DNA of 64,000 bases from Thermoguttaceae bacterium (GCA_017441605.1 JAFRXD010000063.1:1-64000); one strand, 5' to 3'; shown: positions 44,383 through 53,030, counted from the first letter of the stretch. Program-made: numbers and translations. Notes: generated from the letters alone by a model not told the origin.

Positions 44383-46677
44383 ATGAAAGATTTTCACTAC
44401 AGATCCTTCGGAATTTACGTAATTTGTTTCTCCATCTTCATCTTCTTTCTCTCCGCGGGAAGACTCAATTCAGCGGAAGTACGACCAAACAACAGTTTTG
44501 AAGACTCGCTGAAATTGTTAGAATCATCCTATCCAAAAGAGGACAGCGCTGATCCTACGGTTAAACCTCTTTTTTATCTCTATTCTTCAGATCAAAATCT
44601 TAGTGAAGAAGCAATAGAAAGACAAAAAAGTTATTTCGAGAACGGGCTCGACGGTGTGGATATTTCCAATACTTGTTGGCGAGGGACGGAAACGTTTGAA
44701 TACAGAAAACCGAAAGGGAACGAGGTAACCGGGATACGAGGTTATCCCGTTTTAAAAGAAGAGTTTGTCAAAACGTATAACTGCAAGTACAAACGTTTGT
44801 TCAACGTCAATATAGAACTCCTCGCGCTCGGCAATCTAGATTTTGAAGATTGGATACTTAAAGAAGTCTCGATTAGGCAATGCTGTGTCTCTCATTGTCT
44901 TTTTAAAAATGCCACTCTTATAAAGTGTAAGTTTGAGGGTATTGAAACTCATACCGATCCTGGCGCGCTGCGAGCGTTTCCTTATTATCATCTTTTAGCG
45001 ATTACCCTGTCAAAGGAATCAAACGCCGATTTCAATAAAACTTTTCAATTATCGTTTGAACAGTTTTCCTCTACGCGAAACTATCGAGATAATGATTTTC
45101 TCGACACGGAACTTAGCAAAATGGACTTATCGGACTGGGACTTTACTAATAAGAACCTTTCCTCGTTGAAACTAATATCGTGCGTTTGCTCGAGAAAAAA
45201 TGATTCGTCCGCAATTTTCGATCAAGTCGAATTCTCGGATTCCGAATACCGAACTCTACACGAGAAGATGATTGACGATTATTCTCCGTTGAATAAGTCA
45301 ATCAGATTCCCCTTAATCGCAACGGAAGAAATGCTGGGCAATACTCGAAATTATAACGCGAGGAACTGCCAATTTATGAGTTTTCGTAACCCAAGTGTCA
45401 ATCTGGCGTCTCAGAATCTTAGTTTTGGATCGATCATTGTTAGTAAATTCGTTGAAATCTCGAACTCGTTGATTAATAACGCGAGGATTAGGACTATCGG
45501 TCTTGATTTTTCCAATCAAACGGACGTTATCATTTTGAACAATAAACTCTATTCCACCAAAAGTCACAAAACGGGCGATTTGCGCGGAGTGCAGTTCTAC
45601 GTCCCGATAATCGATTGCGATCTAACAAACCAAAACCTTTCCGGCGCCGCGTTCTACGCGAGCGTTAAAAACACTCGTTTCGACAACGCGATTATTACCG
45701 ATTGCAATTTTTATTTTGCCAAAGATTTAACGCTGTCTCAAATTAAATCGACGTGGAACTATAAAAACGGACGAATGGACGACGCGATCCTTCCGGAGCG
45801 ATTTCGGAACGAAATAGAAAGCGAGACCTTTTACAAAACGAAGTCGTTTCAAGAGAAAAAACTACAACAAGAAGAATTTGGCGTTTCGGCGTTTCGGCGC
45901 GCCCCGGAATTGGAACTCCCAAAATGCTATAATAGACTTGGAAGAACCTATGCGTCTATGTACGATAATTGGAGAGACTTTCTACTAGATCTCGAGCAAA
46001 TTAAAAACTCGGTCGGAAAAAAATACTACTTGCCGTACGCTTGCATAGATAGTTGGGATCTTAGAGGAATGGATCTAAGCGACGCGATCATCGCCGCTTC
46101 CTCTATGAAGGGAACTAATTTTACGAACGCAAATATAGACGGCGCGTGCTTTCAGGAGAAATACGACAAGGCGCCGTTAGATTCGGACGATAATCTGGAA
46201 ACTTTTGGACTTTTTCTCCCGAATCCGTTTGACGAGGAAATTTATAACAAGGAAAAACGCGGATTTCGGGGATTGTTCACCAAAGAACAACTTGAATCGA
46301 CGGCGAGTTATAAAAATCGTCGACTCGCCAATATGACCTTCACTCAAATGTGCGATATTCGCGGCGTTGATCTGTCGGGATTCGATCTCTCGAACACGCT
46401 GTTTATCACGAGCCTCGCCGAAGTCAATCTTACCGACGCCGTGATAACAAACTGCGTCTTCGGAGGATTCGCGAGCAAAGTCCACAAGGGAAAATACGTT
46501 GGATCTCGCGATTATGTCTACCCGCAATTAACGGCGGAGCAAATCAAATCGACTTGGAACTACAAACATCATAAAATGGAGGGAATCGCGCTTCCCGAAT
46601 ATCTTCGAAAAGAGCTGGGACTTCCTAGTGAGGGAGACGAAGATTCCTCTTCGCGCGATTTAGACTCCAACGACTAG
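44383..46677 (+). CDS. Secreted pentapeptide-repeat protein, module copy 2
   Basis: A 764-residue paralogue of 36957-39113. The chosen ATG at 44383 begins MKDFHYRSFGIYVICFSIFI, a signal peptide ending near SAE; AAGGA lies upstream. The body repeats the same scheme: LTEEQIKSTWNYK-type motifs (near 45735 and 46535), IDLSGFDLSNTLF-like and ATFTNANIDGACF-like pentapeptide units, plus the ending LRKELGLPSEGDED. Codon use is more AT-rich than in copy 1. The intergenic junction with the glycosyltransferase (10 bases) is almost the same as in copy 1. Probably of the same role as copy 1, with a diverged exposed part. Confidence 0.75.
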   Translation: MKDFHYRSFGIYVICFSIFIFFLSAGRLNSAEVRPNNSFEDSLKLLESSYPKEDSADPTVKPLFYLYSSDQNLSEEAIERQKSYFENGLDGVDISNTCWRGTETFEYRKPKGNEVTGIRGYPVLKEEFVKTYNCKYKRLFNVNIELLALGNLDFEDWILKEVSIRQCCVSHCLFKNATLIKCKFEGIETHTDPGALRAFPYYHLLAITLSKESNADFNKTFQLSFEQFSSTRNYRDNDFLDTELSKMDLSDWDFTNKNLSSLKLISCVCSRKNDSSAIFDQVEFSDSEYRTLHEKMIDDYSPLNKSIRFPLIATEEMLGNTRNYNARNCQFMSFRNPSVNLASQNLSFGSIIVSKFVEISNSLINNARIRTIGLDFSNQTDVIILNNKLYSTKSHKTGDLRGVQFYVPIIDCDLTNQNLSGAAFYASVKNTRFDNAIITDCNFYFAKDLTLSQIKSTWNYKNGRMDDAILPERFRNEIESETFYKTKSFQEKKLQQEEFGVSAFRRAPELELPKCYNRLGRTYASMYDNWRDFLLDLEQIKNSVGKKYYLPYACIDSWDLRGMDLSDAIIAASSMKGTNFTNANIDGACFQEKYDKAPLDSDDNLETFGLFLPNPFDEEIYNKEKRGFRGLFTKEQLESTASYKNRRLANMTFTQMCDIRGVDLSGFDLSNTLFITSLAEVNLTDAVITNCVFGGFASKVHKGKYVGSRDYVYPQLTAEQIKSTWNYKHHKMEGIALPEYLRKELGLPSEGDEDSSSRDLDSND

Positions 46678-46687
46678 AAAACCGCAA

Positions 46688-47956
46688 ATGCGCCTACTCT
46701 TCGCGTCTCCTCACAACTACTTGGATCAAACGAGCGGCGCCGCGATTTCCACTCGCGAGTCGCTCTTGGCGCTCGTTCGAGCCGGGTGGGACGTCCGCGT
46801 CGTTTGCGGCGGATTGTGCGACGATCCGCAAATGAAAACGACGGGAGTCCTTCAAAAAATCGCTCAAAAGGATTTCCCTTGCGTTTTGCGCAAGGGTTCT
46901 TCGACTGTCCGAGGACAAAACGCGACTTGGGGCGAGTACAATTTCAAAGACTCCGGAATCGCGACTTCGGTTTTTATTACCAACGACATGTTCGCGTCCA
47001 GCAATCGCGCTCTTTGGTTCGCGTCCCCTTCGAGCGAGGTCTTCTATCGTCGCCTAAGCAAAGCGCTCGACGCCTATAATCCCGATATTTTCGCGACCTA
47101 CGGCGGCGACCAGAGGAACGCCCTCGCCGCCGAAACGGTAAGAAATCGAGGCGCCTCGACCGCGTTCTATCTCCATAATTTGGAGTATCGCAAACCCGAG
47201 CTCTTTAAATCGTTCGATTCGGTTATCGTCCCATCCGAGTTCGCCAAGCGCTTCTACAAAGAAAAGTTGGGAATCGAAACCGTCGCGATCCCGCCTCTAA
47301 TCGACGAGACCAAAGTCCTCGCCGATTCTAACTCTCGCGAGTTCGTCGCGCTCGTCAATCCCGCGCTCGAAAAGGGGCGCTGTTTCTTTATCGGAATCGC
47401 GCGAGAACTCGGCAAAATCCGACCGGAAATCCCCTTCCTCGTCGTCGACGGGCGAGCCAAAGCGAAGTCCATTTGCGCGTCCTCGGAAGGACGCGCGCTA
47501 CAAAACCTTTATTGGCTTCCAACTACCGACGAGCCTCGCGACTTCTACAAACGAACGAGAGTTCTGCTCGTTCCGTCTTTGTGCGAGGAATCGTTCGGAC
47601 GAACGGCGGTCGAGGGCGCGCTCAACTCGATCCCCGTCCTCGTCTCGAATCGCGGCGCGCTTCCCGAGGTCGTCGGAGATCCTCGCGCGGTTCTCCCGAT
47701 CCCCAAACGGTTTGAGAAATACTCCAAACTAATCCCGACTCCCGAGGAAGTCGCTCCTTGGGTCGAACTTATCGTTAAGCTCTGGGACGACGACGCGCTC
47801 GCGCGAGAACTAGCCGCGAGCGAAAAAGCGAGCGTCGCGAACTTTTCGAGAAAGATCGTCGAAGAAAAGACTTTGGCGCTCTTCGAGTATCTGGTAAACC
47901 AAAAAGCGAGCGAGTTTAGAAACGCTCATTCCCCGGACGAGCCGACCCCCAGTTGA
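46688..47956 (+). CDS. GT4-like glycosyltransferase, copy 2
   Basis: A 422-residue GT-B glycosyltransferase with the same length as copy 1. Residues 1-41 and 110-422 are about 95% or more identical by eye; residues 42-109 share about 25 of 68. The E-x7-E catalytic region is CEESFGRTAVEG; otherwise all active-site features match copy 1. The last 10 codons overlap the 3' end of the convergent anti-sigma-like gene (31 bases). It follows pentapeptide copy 2 by 10 bases. Because the intact anti-sigma gene lies here, this is probably the original copy of the module. Confidence 0.85.
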   Translation: MRLLFASPHNYLDQTSGAAISTRESLLALVRAGWDVRVVCGGLCDDPQMKTTGVLQKIAQKDFPCVLRKGSSTVRGQNATWGEYNFKDSGIATSVFITNDMFASSNRALWFASPSSEVFYRRLSKALDAYNPDIFATYGGDQRNALAAETVRNRGASTAFYLHNLEYRKPELFKSFDSVIVPSEFAKRFYKEKLGIETVAIPPLIDETKVLADSNSREFVALVNPALEKGRCFFIGIARELGKIRPEIPFLVVDGRAKAKSICASSEGRALQNLYWLPTTDEPRDFYKRTRVLLVPSLCEESFGRTAVEGALNSIPVLVSNRGALPEVVGDPRAVLPIPKRFEKYSKLIPTPEEVAPWVELIVKLWDDDALARELAASEKASVANFSRKIVEEKTLALFEYLVNQKASEFRNAHSPDEPTPS

Positions 47957-49830
47957 GACGGATCGTACTCGGGGTGGAAAACTCGGTCCAAACCTTCGTA
48001 CATCGGCGTCATAGCCTCTTCCACCTCGCGCGGAGAAAGCGACACGCTTCCCCCCAATTTGCGAACTCGGCTCTCGGCGACCGTCGTGTATATCTCGTTC
48101 GCAACGTATTTTATCGCCGGAAACACGAACGAGATCGCGATAAGAACCCCCGCGACCATCGAGATCATCATGTCCGAAACGCGACCCCCTCCTTGTTTGC
48201 GCTTTTTGGTCGCGCGCTCGACGTCCTCCGCTCGGTATAATCCGTTCGGAAAAACGGAGCGAAAAAGCCCGATCGTCGCCCTGCCGACCAAAACCGGGGG
48301 CTCCGTCGCGACCAACATCGCGCCGTACAAGAATTTCGAGATCGCGCTCGGGGGGCGTTTCTCCTCTTCGTCGAGATCCTCCCAATAGAACTCGTCCAGA
48401 TCGAAAGGAGTTAACTCGCGACCGAGCAGTTCCGCCAGATAGCGATTCTCCGCGCTGAGCGTCGGACCAAACTCCCGATCCTCCTCGTCCGGCTCGACCG
48501 AGTATCCGACGCTTGCCGGACGAGTCGAGATTCCGAACGACTCCGTCGAAGCCTCTGTCGGAGCTTCCGCGAGCGGCGTCTCTTCGACCGCCTCGACCAA
48601 TTCCGGCTCCGCCGATTCCCGTACCTCGGGCGCGACTTCGCTCGCCTCCCGAGCGACTTCCAACGCGCTCTCCGGCTCCACCGACGCGACGACCGGTTCC
48701 GACGCCTCCCGAGCGACTTCCAACGCGCTCTCCGGCTCGAGCGCCGCGACGACCGGCTCCGCGCCTCGCTCCGTCGCGCTCTCCGAAAGCGCCTCCAAAG
48801 CGCTCGCGTCGGCCGCGCTTTCGACGAGTCGCGGTTCCGGCGCGTACGAAGTTCGCCCGTCCGCGAAGGAAACCGGCGCCATCGAGAACCGAGCGCCGTC
48901 TAGGAAGACGTTCGGTTCCCCAAGCGAAAGAGGTTCGCTCGTCGATAGCTGCGAAACGGTCCCGAAAGAGCCTCGCTGGGAGAGGTCCAACTCCGCGCTC
49001 TCCCCGGAGCGCGTCGCGAGCGACCAAGCGCCCGACGAACGAGAGCTCGCGGCGAACGATCGCGAGTCGCGTCCGCGCGTCGCGCCCGATACCAAAAGCG
49101 CGTCTTGATCGAAGCGGCGGCGACGAATCGAAAGATTCTCCGAGCCCTCGATCAAAGACGGGGCGTCGAAGGTTATCGGCGAGTCGCAGCGCGAAAGGCG
49201 CCCGACGATCGTCGAGCGATAGTTGACGTCGGAAATGGCGAAGACGAGTTGAAGATCCTCGCGGCGCCGTCCGAAAACCGCCCCTCCCTTGCTCGCGGGC
49301 GTCGCGGGCTTCTCAAGCGCCGCGGGAAAAAGACGTCGATAATTCTCGCGACGCGCCGCCAATTCGGAAGCCGAAAGAACCTTGGCGCGTTTAAAGACCA
49401 GACCCGAGCGATCCTCGCGCGTCGGCGCGACGACCATCTTGGGCACGAACGCGAAACGCTTCCCGACGCGAGGTCGAGAGCAAGCCTCGTTCGCTCTAGA
49501 ATCGGAAAGGCCGACTCGCGAAGAGTCCGATTCTTTGGAAGAATCCTTACTTGAAGAATCCTTATCGGAAGAATCTTCGTTGGAAGAGCCTTTATTGGAA
49601 GAAATCGCGCGCGAGGACGATCCTCGTCGAAGCCTGTCCCAAAAACCTCGACCAAAATCGGGGCGCCAAAGAGAGCGCCCCTCGCGCGCGTTGAGCTCCG
49701 CTCGCGCGTCCTCGAGCGCGCGAGCCAATTCGGCGTCCCCGCCGACCCGGCGCTCTAGCGCCTCCGCGGCGGCGCGATTCAAACGACCGAGTAGATAGTC
49801 GATTAGGCGATCGCGTTCTAAGGAGTCCAT
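47926..49830 (-). CDS. Putative anti-sigma factor, large, membrane-spanning
   Basis: A 634-residue protein 28 bases downstream of an ECF sigma factor gene and on the same strand, the classical place of an anti-sigma factor. The N terminus (residues about 1-50: DRLIDYLLGRLNRAAAEALE, RRVGGDAELARALE) looks like the zinc-less anti-sigma/DUF3379-type helical domain seen in planctomycetes. A Ser/Asp/Lys pentapeptide tandem (residues about 75-105), long Ala/Glu/Pro/Ser linkers with a 20-residue duplication (EPESALEVAREASE), and a single transmembrane segment near the C terminus (ISMVAGVLIAISFVFPAI) follow. The C-terminal 60 residues are thus outside the membrane or periplasmic. Anti-sigma function is inferred from context. 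Confidence 0.65.
   Translation of the reverse strand: MDSLERDRLIDYLLGRLNRAAAEALERRVGGDAELARALEDARAELNAREGRSLWRPDFGRGFWDRLRRGSSSRAISSNKGSSNEDSSDKDSSSKDSSKESDSSRVGLSDSRANEACSRPRVGKRFAFVPKMVVAPTREDRSGLVFKRAKVLSASELAARRENYRRLFPAALEKPATPASKGGAVFGRRREDLQLVFAISDVNYRSTIVGRLSRCDSPITFDAPSLIEGSENLSIRRRRFDQDALLVSGATRGRDSRSFAASSRSSGAWSLATRSGESAELDLSQRGSFGTVSQLSTSEPLSLGEPNVFLDGARFSMAPVSFADGRTSYAPEPRLVESAADASALEALSESATERGAEPVVAALEPESALEVAREASEPVVASVEPESALEVAREASEVAPEVRESAEPELVEAVEETPLAEAPTEASTESFGISTRPASVGYSVEPDEEDREFGPTLSAENRYLAELLGRELTPFDLDEFYWEDLDEEEKRPPSAISKFLYGAMLVATEPPVLVGRATIGLFRSVFPNGLYRAEDVERATKKRKQGGGRVSDMMISMVAGVLIAISFVFPAIKYVANEIYTTVAESRVRKLGGSVSLSPREVEEAMTPMYEGLDRVFHPEYDPSQLGVGSSGE
48644..48763 (-). 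repeat. Two-copy 60-base tandem repeat
   Basis: Two consecutive 60-base units, with at least 35 bases identical, encode EPVVA-x-EPESALEVAREAS twice in the linker of the anti-sigma-like protein. Confidence 0.85.
49531..49605 (-). repeat. Five-copy 15-base tandem repeat
   Basis: Five 15-base units encode SSNKG, SSNED, SSDKD, SSSKD and SSKES, a Ser/acid pentapeptide tract in the anti-sigma-like protein. The unit has the form of a slippage-prone minisatellite. Confidence 0.8.
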
Positions 49831-49858
49831 GCGGCGCGCGACGCCGCGCGGCGCCGCT

Positions 49859-50500
49859 TCAGGCGAACTCGAAACCGCGAGCGCGAGCTCCGCTCGGGCG
49901 TTCGAGGAAAAATTTGCTCAATTCTTTTAGCGCTCGGGAAACCCGGCGCGCGACCGTCGAAGCCGCCACACCGAGCGCGTCCCCGACCATTTGCATCGTC
50001 CAGCCTTGGAAAAACACAAGTTCCAAGACGAGCCGAAACTTCGTCGGCAACTGCGCCAGCGCCGCTCGAACGTCCCAAAGATCCGACTCGCGAGACAAGT
50101 CGAAATCCCGAGCCTCGAGACAAGCCCCTCGCGTAAAGCGCTCGTCGTCGTCGAGCGCCGCGTCGAGCGACACGCTCGTTTTTCGACCCTGCTCGCGCGC
50201 GAAGTCCACCGCTCGATTCCGAGCGACGCGGAAAAACCAAGGACGGAACCGCTTTGTCAAATCGAATCGATCGAGATTCCGCCAAACTCGCAAAAACACG
50301 AGCTGCGCGACTTCCTCGATCTGGTCCTCGCGGAATCCGAAACGCCACCGAAAGAACCGCTTCAGTTCCGGGGCGTATCGACGAACAAGTTCCTCGAAGC
50401 AACGATGGTCGCCAAAAAAACGATACTCTCCGACAAGCTCCTCGTCGGTGAATTCGAATAAGTAAGAAACGGAATCGCGCGCGTCGCCAATAGCGTTCAT
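49859..50500 (-). CDS. ECF sigma factor
   Basis: A 213-residue extracytoplasmic-function sigma factor. Region 2 (residues about 30-105) includes EVAQLVFLRVWRNLDRFD and the -10-recognition RPWFFRVARNRAVDFARE. Region 4 (residues about 140-195) includes LAQLPTKFRLVLELVFFQGW and the HTH MVGDALGVAASTVARRVSRA. The initiator ATG at 50500 was chosen (AGGG and AGG upstream); the longer frame from 50647 has no ribosome site. It is followed after 28 bases by a putative anti-sigma gene, so signalling from the envelope is likely. The regulon is unknown; no autoregulated promoter could be identified. Confidence 0.93.
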   Translation of the reverse strand: MNAIGDARDSVSYLFEFTDEELVGEYRFFGDHRCFEELVRRYAPELKRFFRWRFGFREDQIEEVAQLVFLRVWRNLDRFDLTKRFRPWFFRVARNRAVDFAREQGRKTSVSLDAALDDDERFTRGACLEARDFDLSRESDLWDVRAALAQLPTKFRLVLELVFFQGWTMQMVGDALGVAASTVARRVSRALKELSKFFLERPSGARARGFEFA

Positions 50501-51049
50501 CGTCAACCTGCCCTGGGACGGCGACTCGAGCCGCTCGAATCCGGCTATGCCGAATCTCGACGACGCGATCCGAGTCGCGCTTAGTATACAAAGGAAACGA
50601 CCTCGCAAAAAAGACCAATTTTGCGTTTTTTCCAAATTTTGGAACAATTTGTCCGAAATTCAAAGGCGAGCGAACTCGCGCTCGGTCGTTTCGTCCATCG
50701 CGCCGAGGGGGGCGGCGCGAAACGAATAAAGACGTTCCCAGGAAAGGGGCGAGACTCCGAAGACGAAAAAGAGAGCGTTTCCCGAACTCGCAAAGCTATA
50801 GTACGAAGAAACCGAGCTTCCGTTTGCGTTTTTTTTGAAAAAATCTCAAAAAAGCGCTCAAGTTCTTCTCGAAGCAGTCGAGTCTCCCGCCTCTCGAACA
50901 AACTCGCGAAAAGTTGGGAAACATAGCGCGAGTTTGCGAGCGGAGTTTAAGAAATCGCTCTGGAATCGAACGGCGAAAATGATTACTATGCGACCGTCGG
51001 CGGTCTCTTGGTCGGAGACGCCAAGTTCCCGAACGGCGGTGGAAAGAAA
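50501..51049. other. Gene-free region between sigma gene and PEGA lipoprotein
   Basis: About 550 bases. On the minus strand TATACT (AGTATA, 50583-50588) could be the -10 of the sigma gene, but the -35 is poor. A T-rich stretch is at 50830-50838. The open frames on both strands here have no ribosome site and no family resemblance, and I regard them as chance. Confidence 0.5.
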
Positions 51050-51523
51050 ATGAATCGACTCGATTGCGCTCGTCCCTACGAAAGGCGGTCCCGAACCGCG
51101 TCGGAGCGAGCCGTCCTCGCTCTTCTTCTAGTCGCGGCGACCGTCGCGGCTTTCTCGGGGTGCAATTCGGTCAAGCGCCGATTGACGATCACCTCCGAGC
51201 CCTCGGGAGCCTTGGTCTACCTCAACGACAAAGAAATCGGCCGAACACCCATTTCTCAAAACATCGTCCACTCGGGAACCTATAAGATTCGCTGCTGCAA
51301 AGAGGGGTTCGCGATGGAGGAAAGGTACCACAAAGTCGGAACTCCTTGGTATCTCTACCCCGGTTTCGACTTCTTCTCGGAAAACTTCGTCCCGGGCGAA
51401 CTCCGCGACGAGCAGTCTTGTCACCTGATCCTAACCCCCAAACGAGAAATCGCGGGGGAGGAAATCCGCGAGGCGGCGACCAAGCTCCGGGAAGAAGCCC
51501 ACGGTAAATTTCAGCAAAACTGA
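51050..51523 (+). CDS. PEGA-domain lipoprotein
   Basis: A 157-residue protein. After a basic N terminus it has a lipoprotein signal (AVLALLLVAATVAAFSGC, lipobox FSGC). The PEGA domain is residues about 45-90: LTITSEPSGALVYLNDKEIG, RTPIS and YKIRCCKEGF, a beta-sandwich that often binds carbohydrate or protein in the periplasm. The C-terminal part has Phe/Tyr-rich loops. ATG at 51050 with GGTGGAAAG upstream was chosen over 51008. It stands alone. Confidence 0.85.
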   Translation: MNRLDCARPYERRSRTASERAVLALLLVAATVAAFSGCNSVKRRLTITSEPSGALVYLNDKEIGRTPISQNIVHSGTYKIRCCKEGFAMEERYHKVGTPWYLYPGFDFFSENFVPGELRDEQSCHLILTPKREIAGEEIREAATKLREEAHGKFQQN

Positions 51524-51906
51524 CTCTCCGATTCGGGAAAATCTTAACGAAAATCCCGAGCGCCCCCTTGCGAAAGAGCCGATTCTCGATACAATGCTCT
51601 CCAAACCTTGAACGGGGAGTCGTCGGGGCGCCGTTCCCGCCTCTCCTTTGATCGTCTCGCAAAAGCGTTTCGAAGTCGTCGAAAACGACGGCTGTTCAAG
51701 ACGACAATTCGCTAAGAGGGCGCCCCGCGCCTTTCTACCGCGTCGCGCTTCCGCGCGTTTCGCGAAAGAGAATTTTTTCTCCCCGCGTTTTTGTCGCGAT
51801 CGTTTCCGAACTACGGAGGCGGAAGAAACGAGCGTTTCTTCTCGGAGGGTCGGCGAGTCGTTTCCGACCGTTTACGCGTTAAAAATATGGTTAAAAGGTT
51901 GCCGCG
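51524..51906 (+). other. Gene-free leader region before rplM
   Basis: About 380 bases between the PEGA lipoprotein and rplM. It contains the rplM promoter at 51568-51595, so some 300 bases are transcribed as a 5' leader. No gene was found; the leader's length would allow autogenous control by L13, but no motif is recognised. Confidence 0.5.
51568..51595 (+). promoter_or_regulatory. Probable promoter of rplM-rpsI
   Basis: TTGCGA and TACAAT with a 16-base spacer, the same arrangement as the thi4 promoter. It predicts a leader of about 305 bases. Confidence 0.6.
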
Positions 51907-52371
51907 ATGGAAAGATCGATGACATTAACGCACAAGACGTTTATGGCCAAAACCGGCGAAATCGAAAAGAAATGGTACGTCGTCGACGCCACCGATAAGG
52001 TCGTCGGGCGTCTCGCCAGCGATATCGCTATGATCCTTATGGGCAAGCATCGCCCCACGTACACCCCCCATACCGACACGGGCGATTACGTGATCGTTAC
52101 CAACGTCGACAAGGTCGTCTTCACCGGTAAAAAGTGGACCGACAAGCGCTACACTTGGACCACCGGTTACACCCGCCTCCGAAGCGAGTCCGCCGCCGAG
52201 CGCATGGCGAAGCATCCCGAAATGATCCTTCGCGAAGCCGTTCGTCGCATGCTTCCGAAAAACAAGCTCGCCGTCAAAATGCTGAGCAAGCTCAAGCTCT
52301 ACACTTCCGATCGGCAACATCCGCACCAAGCGCAGAACCCGGAAGTTCTCGAACTTGGCGTCAAGAAGTGA
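51907..52371 (+). CDS. rplM: 50S ribosomal protein L13
   Basis: A 154-residue ribosomal protein, an early 50S assembly protein. KTFMAKTGEIEKKWYVVDAT and VGRLASDIAMILMGKHRPTY are diagnostic. An alternative start at 51919 (MTLTHKTFM) gives a more common N terminus, but the first ATG has AAAGG eight bases upstream. It is followed by rpsI, as usual. Confidence 0.97.
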   Translation: MERSMTLTHKTFMAKTGEIEKKWYVVDATDKVVGRLASDIAMILMGKHRPTYTPHTDTGDYVIVTNVDKVVFTGKKWTDKRYTWTTGYTRLRSESAAERMAKHPEMILREAVRRMLPKNKLAVKMLSKLKLYTSDRQHPHQAQNPEVLELGVKK

Positions 52372-52414
52372 TTTAGCGAAAAAGACTCGTCGTAAAGATA
52401 TAAGGATAATAGCA

Positions 52415-52840
52415 ATGATTAAACGCGGCAACTACGTTATCGAAGGCAACGGCAAAAACGATAAACTGGGCGTCGGGCGTCGTAAGACCGCCATCGCCCG
52501 CGTTCGCGTTCGCGCCGGGCAAGGGCGCATTAGCGTCAACAATCGCGAGTTCGAAGAATTCTTCCGCTCGATCCAACTCCGCAACGCCGTCCTCGCTCCC
52601 CTGCTCGCCACCGAAAAGCGCGATTCCGTCGACGTCGTCATTACCGTTTGCGGCGGAGGAACCACCGGCCAAGCCGACGCGTGCAAGCTCGGTATCGCTC
52701 GCGCCCTGAAAGAGTACGACCCCGAGTGCGAGGCCGCTCTCCGCGAAAAGAGCCTGCTCACCCGCGACGCTCGAGAAGTCGAGCGCAAAAAGTACGGTCT
52801 CCGCAAAGCTCGTCGCGCGACCCAATTCTCGAAGCGTTAA
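52415..52840 (+). CDS. rpsI: 30S ribosomal protein S9
   Basis: A 141-residue protein whose C-terminal tail contacts the P-site tRNA. VGRRKTAIARVRVRAGQGRI, FFRSIQLRNAVLAPL and the ending RKARRATQFSKR are diagnostic. ATG at 52415 has AAGGA eight bases upstream. It is 43 bases after rplM and followed by a strong terminator. Confidence 0.97.
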   Translation: MIKRGNYVIEGNGKNDKLGVGRRKTAIARVRVRAGQGRISVNNREFEEFFRSIQLRNAVLAPLLATEKRDSVDVVITVCGGGTTGQADACKLGIARALKEYDPECEAALREKSLLTRDAREVERKKYGLRKARRATQFSKR

Positions 52841-52890
52841 TTTCGCTTTCGAGCGCCTCGCCGTCTAACGCGGCGTTTTGCAAGATTTCA

Positions 52891-52926
52891 AGGTCTCTTC
52901 CCTTCGCCGGGAAGAGGCCTTTTTTA
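52891..52926 (+). terminator. Intrinsic terminator of rplM-rpsI
   Basis: GGTCTCTTCCC and GGGAAGAGGCC form an 11-base stem (one G-T pair) with a six-base loop, followed by TTTTTT. Confidence 0.9.
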
Positions 52927-53001
52927 TTCGTCTAGGTTCTTCCAACGCCTCGAAGATTTCCGAAAAAACGAACAAAAAAGTCAAATAGAGTCGCAGAGCG
53001 T

Positions 53002-53030
53002 TTGAAAACGGCGCGGCTTTAAACTAAAAT
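53002..53030 (+). promoter_or_regulatory. Probable promoter of the Rid-family gene
   Basis: TTGAAA and TAAAAT with a 17-base spacer; leader of about 80 bases before ATG 53119, which has AAGGAG upstream. Confidence 0.65.

Noticed and set aside
47810..49027. A 405-codon Arg/Gly-rich open frame on the minus strand
   Set aside because: It lies in another frame of the anti-sigma-like gene and has low-complexity content.
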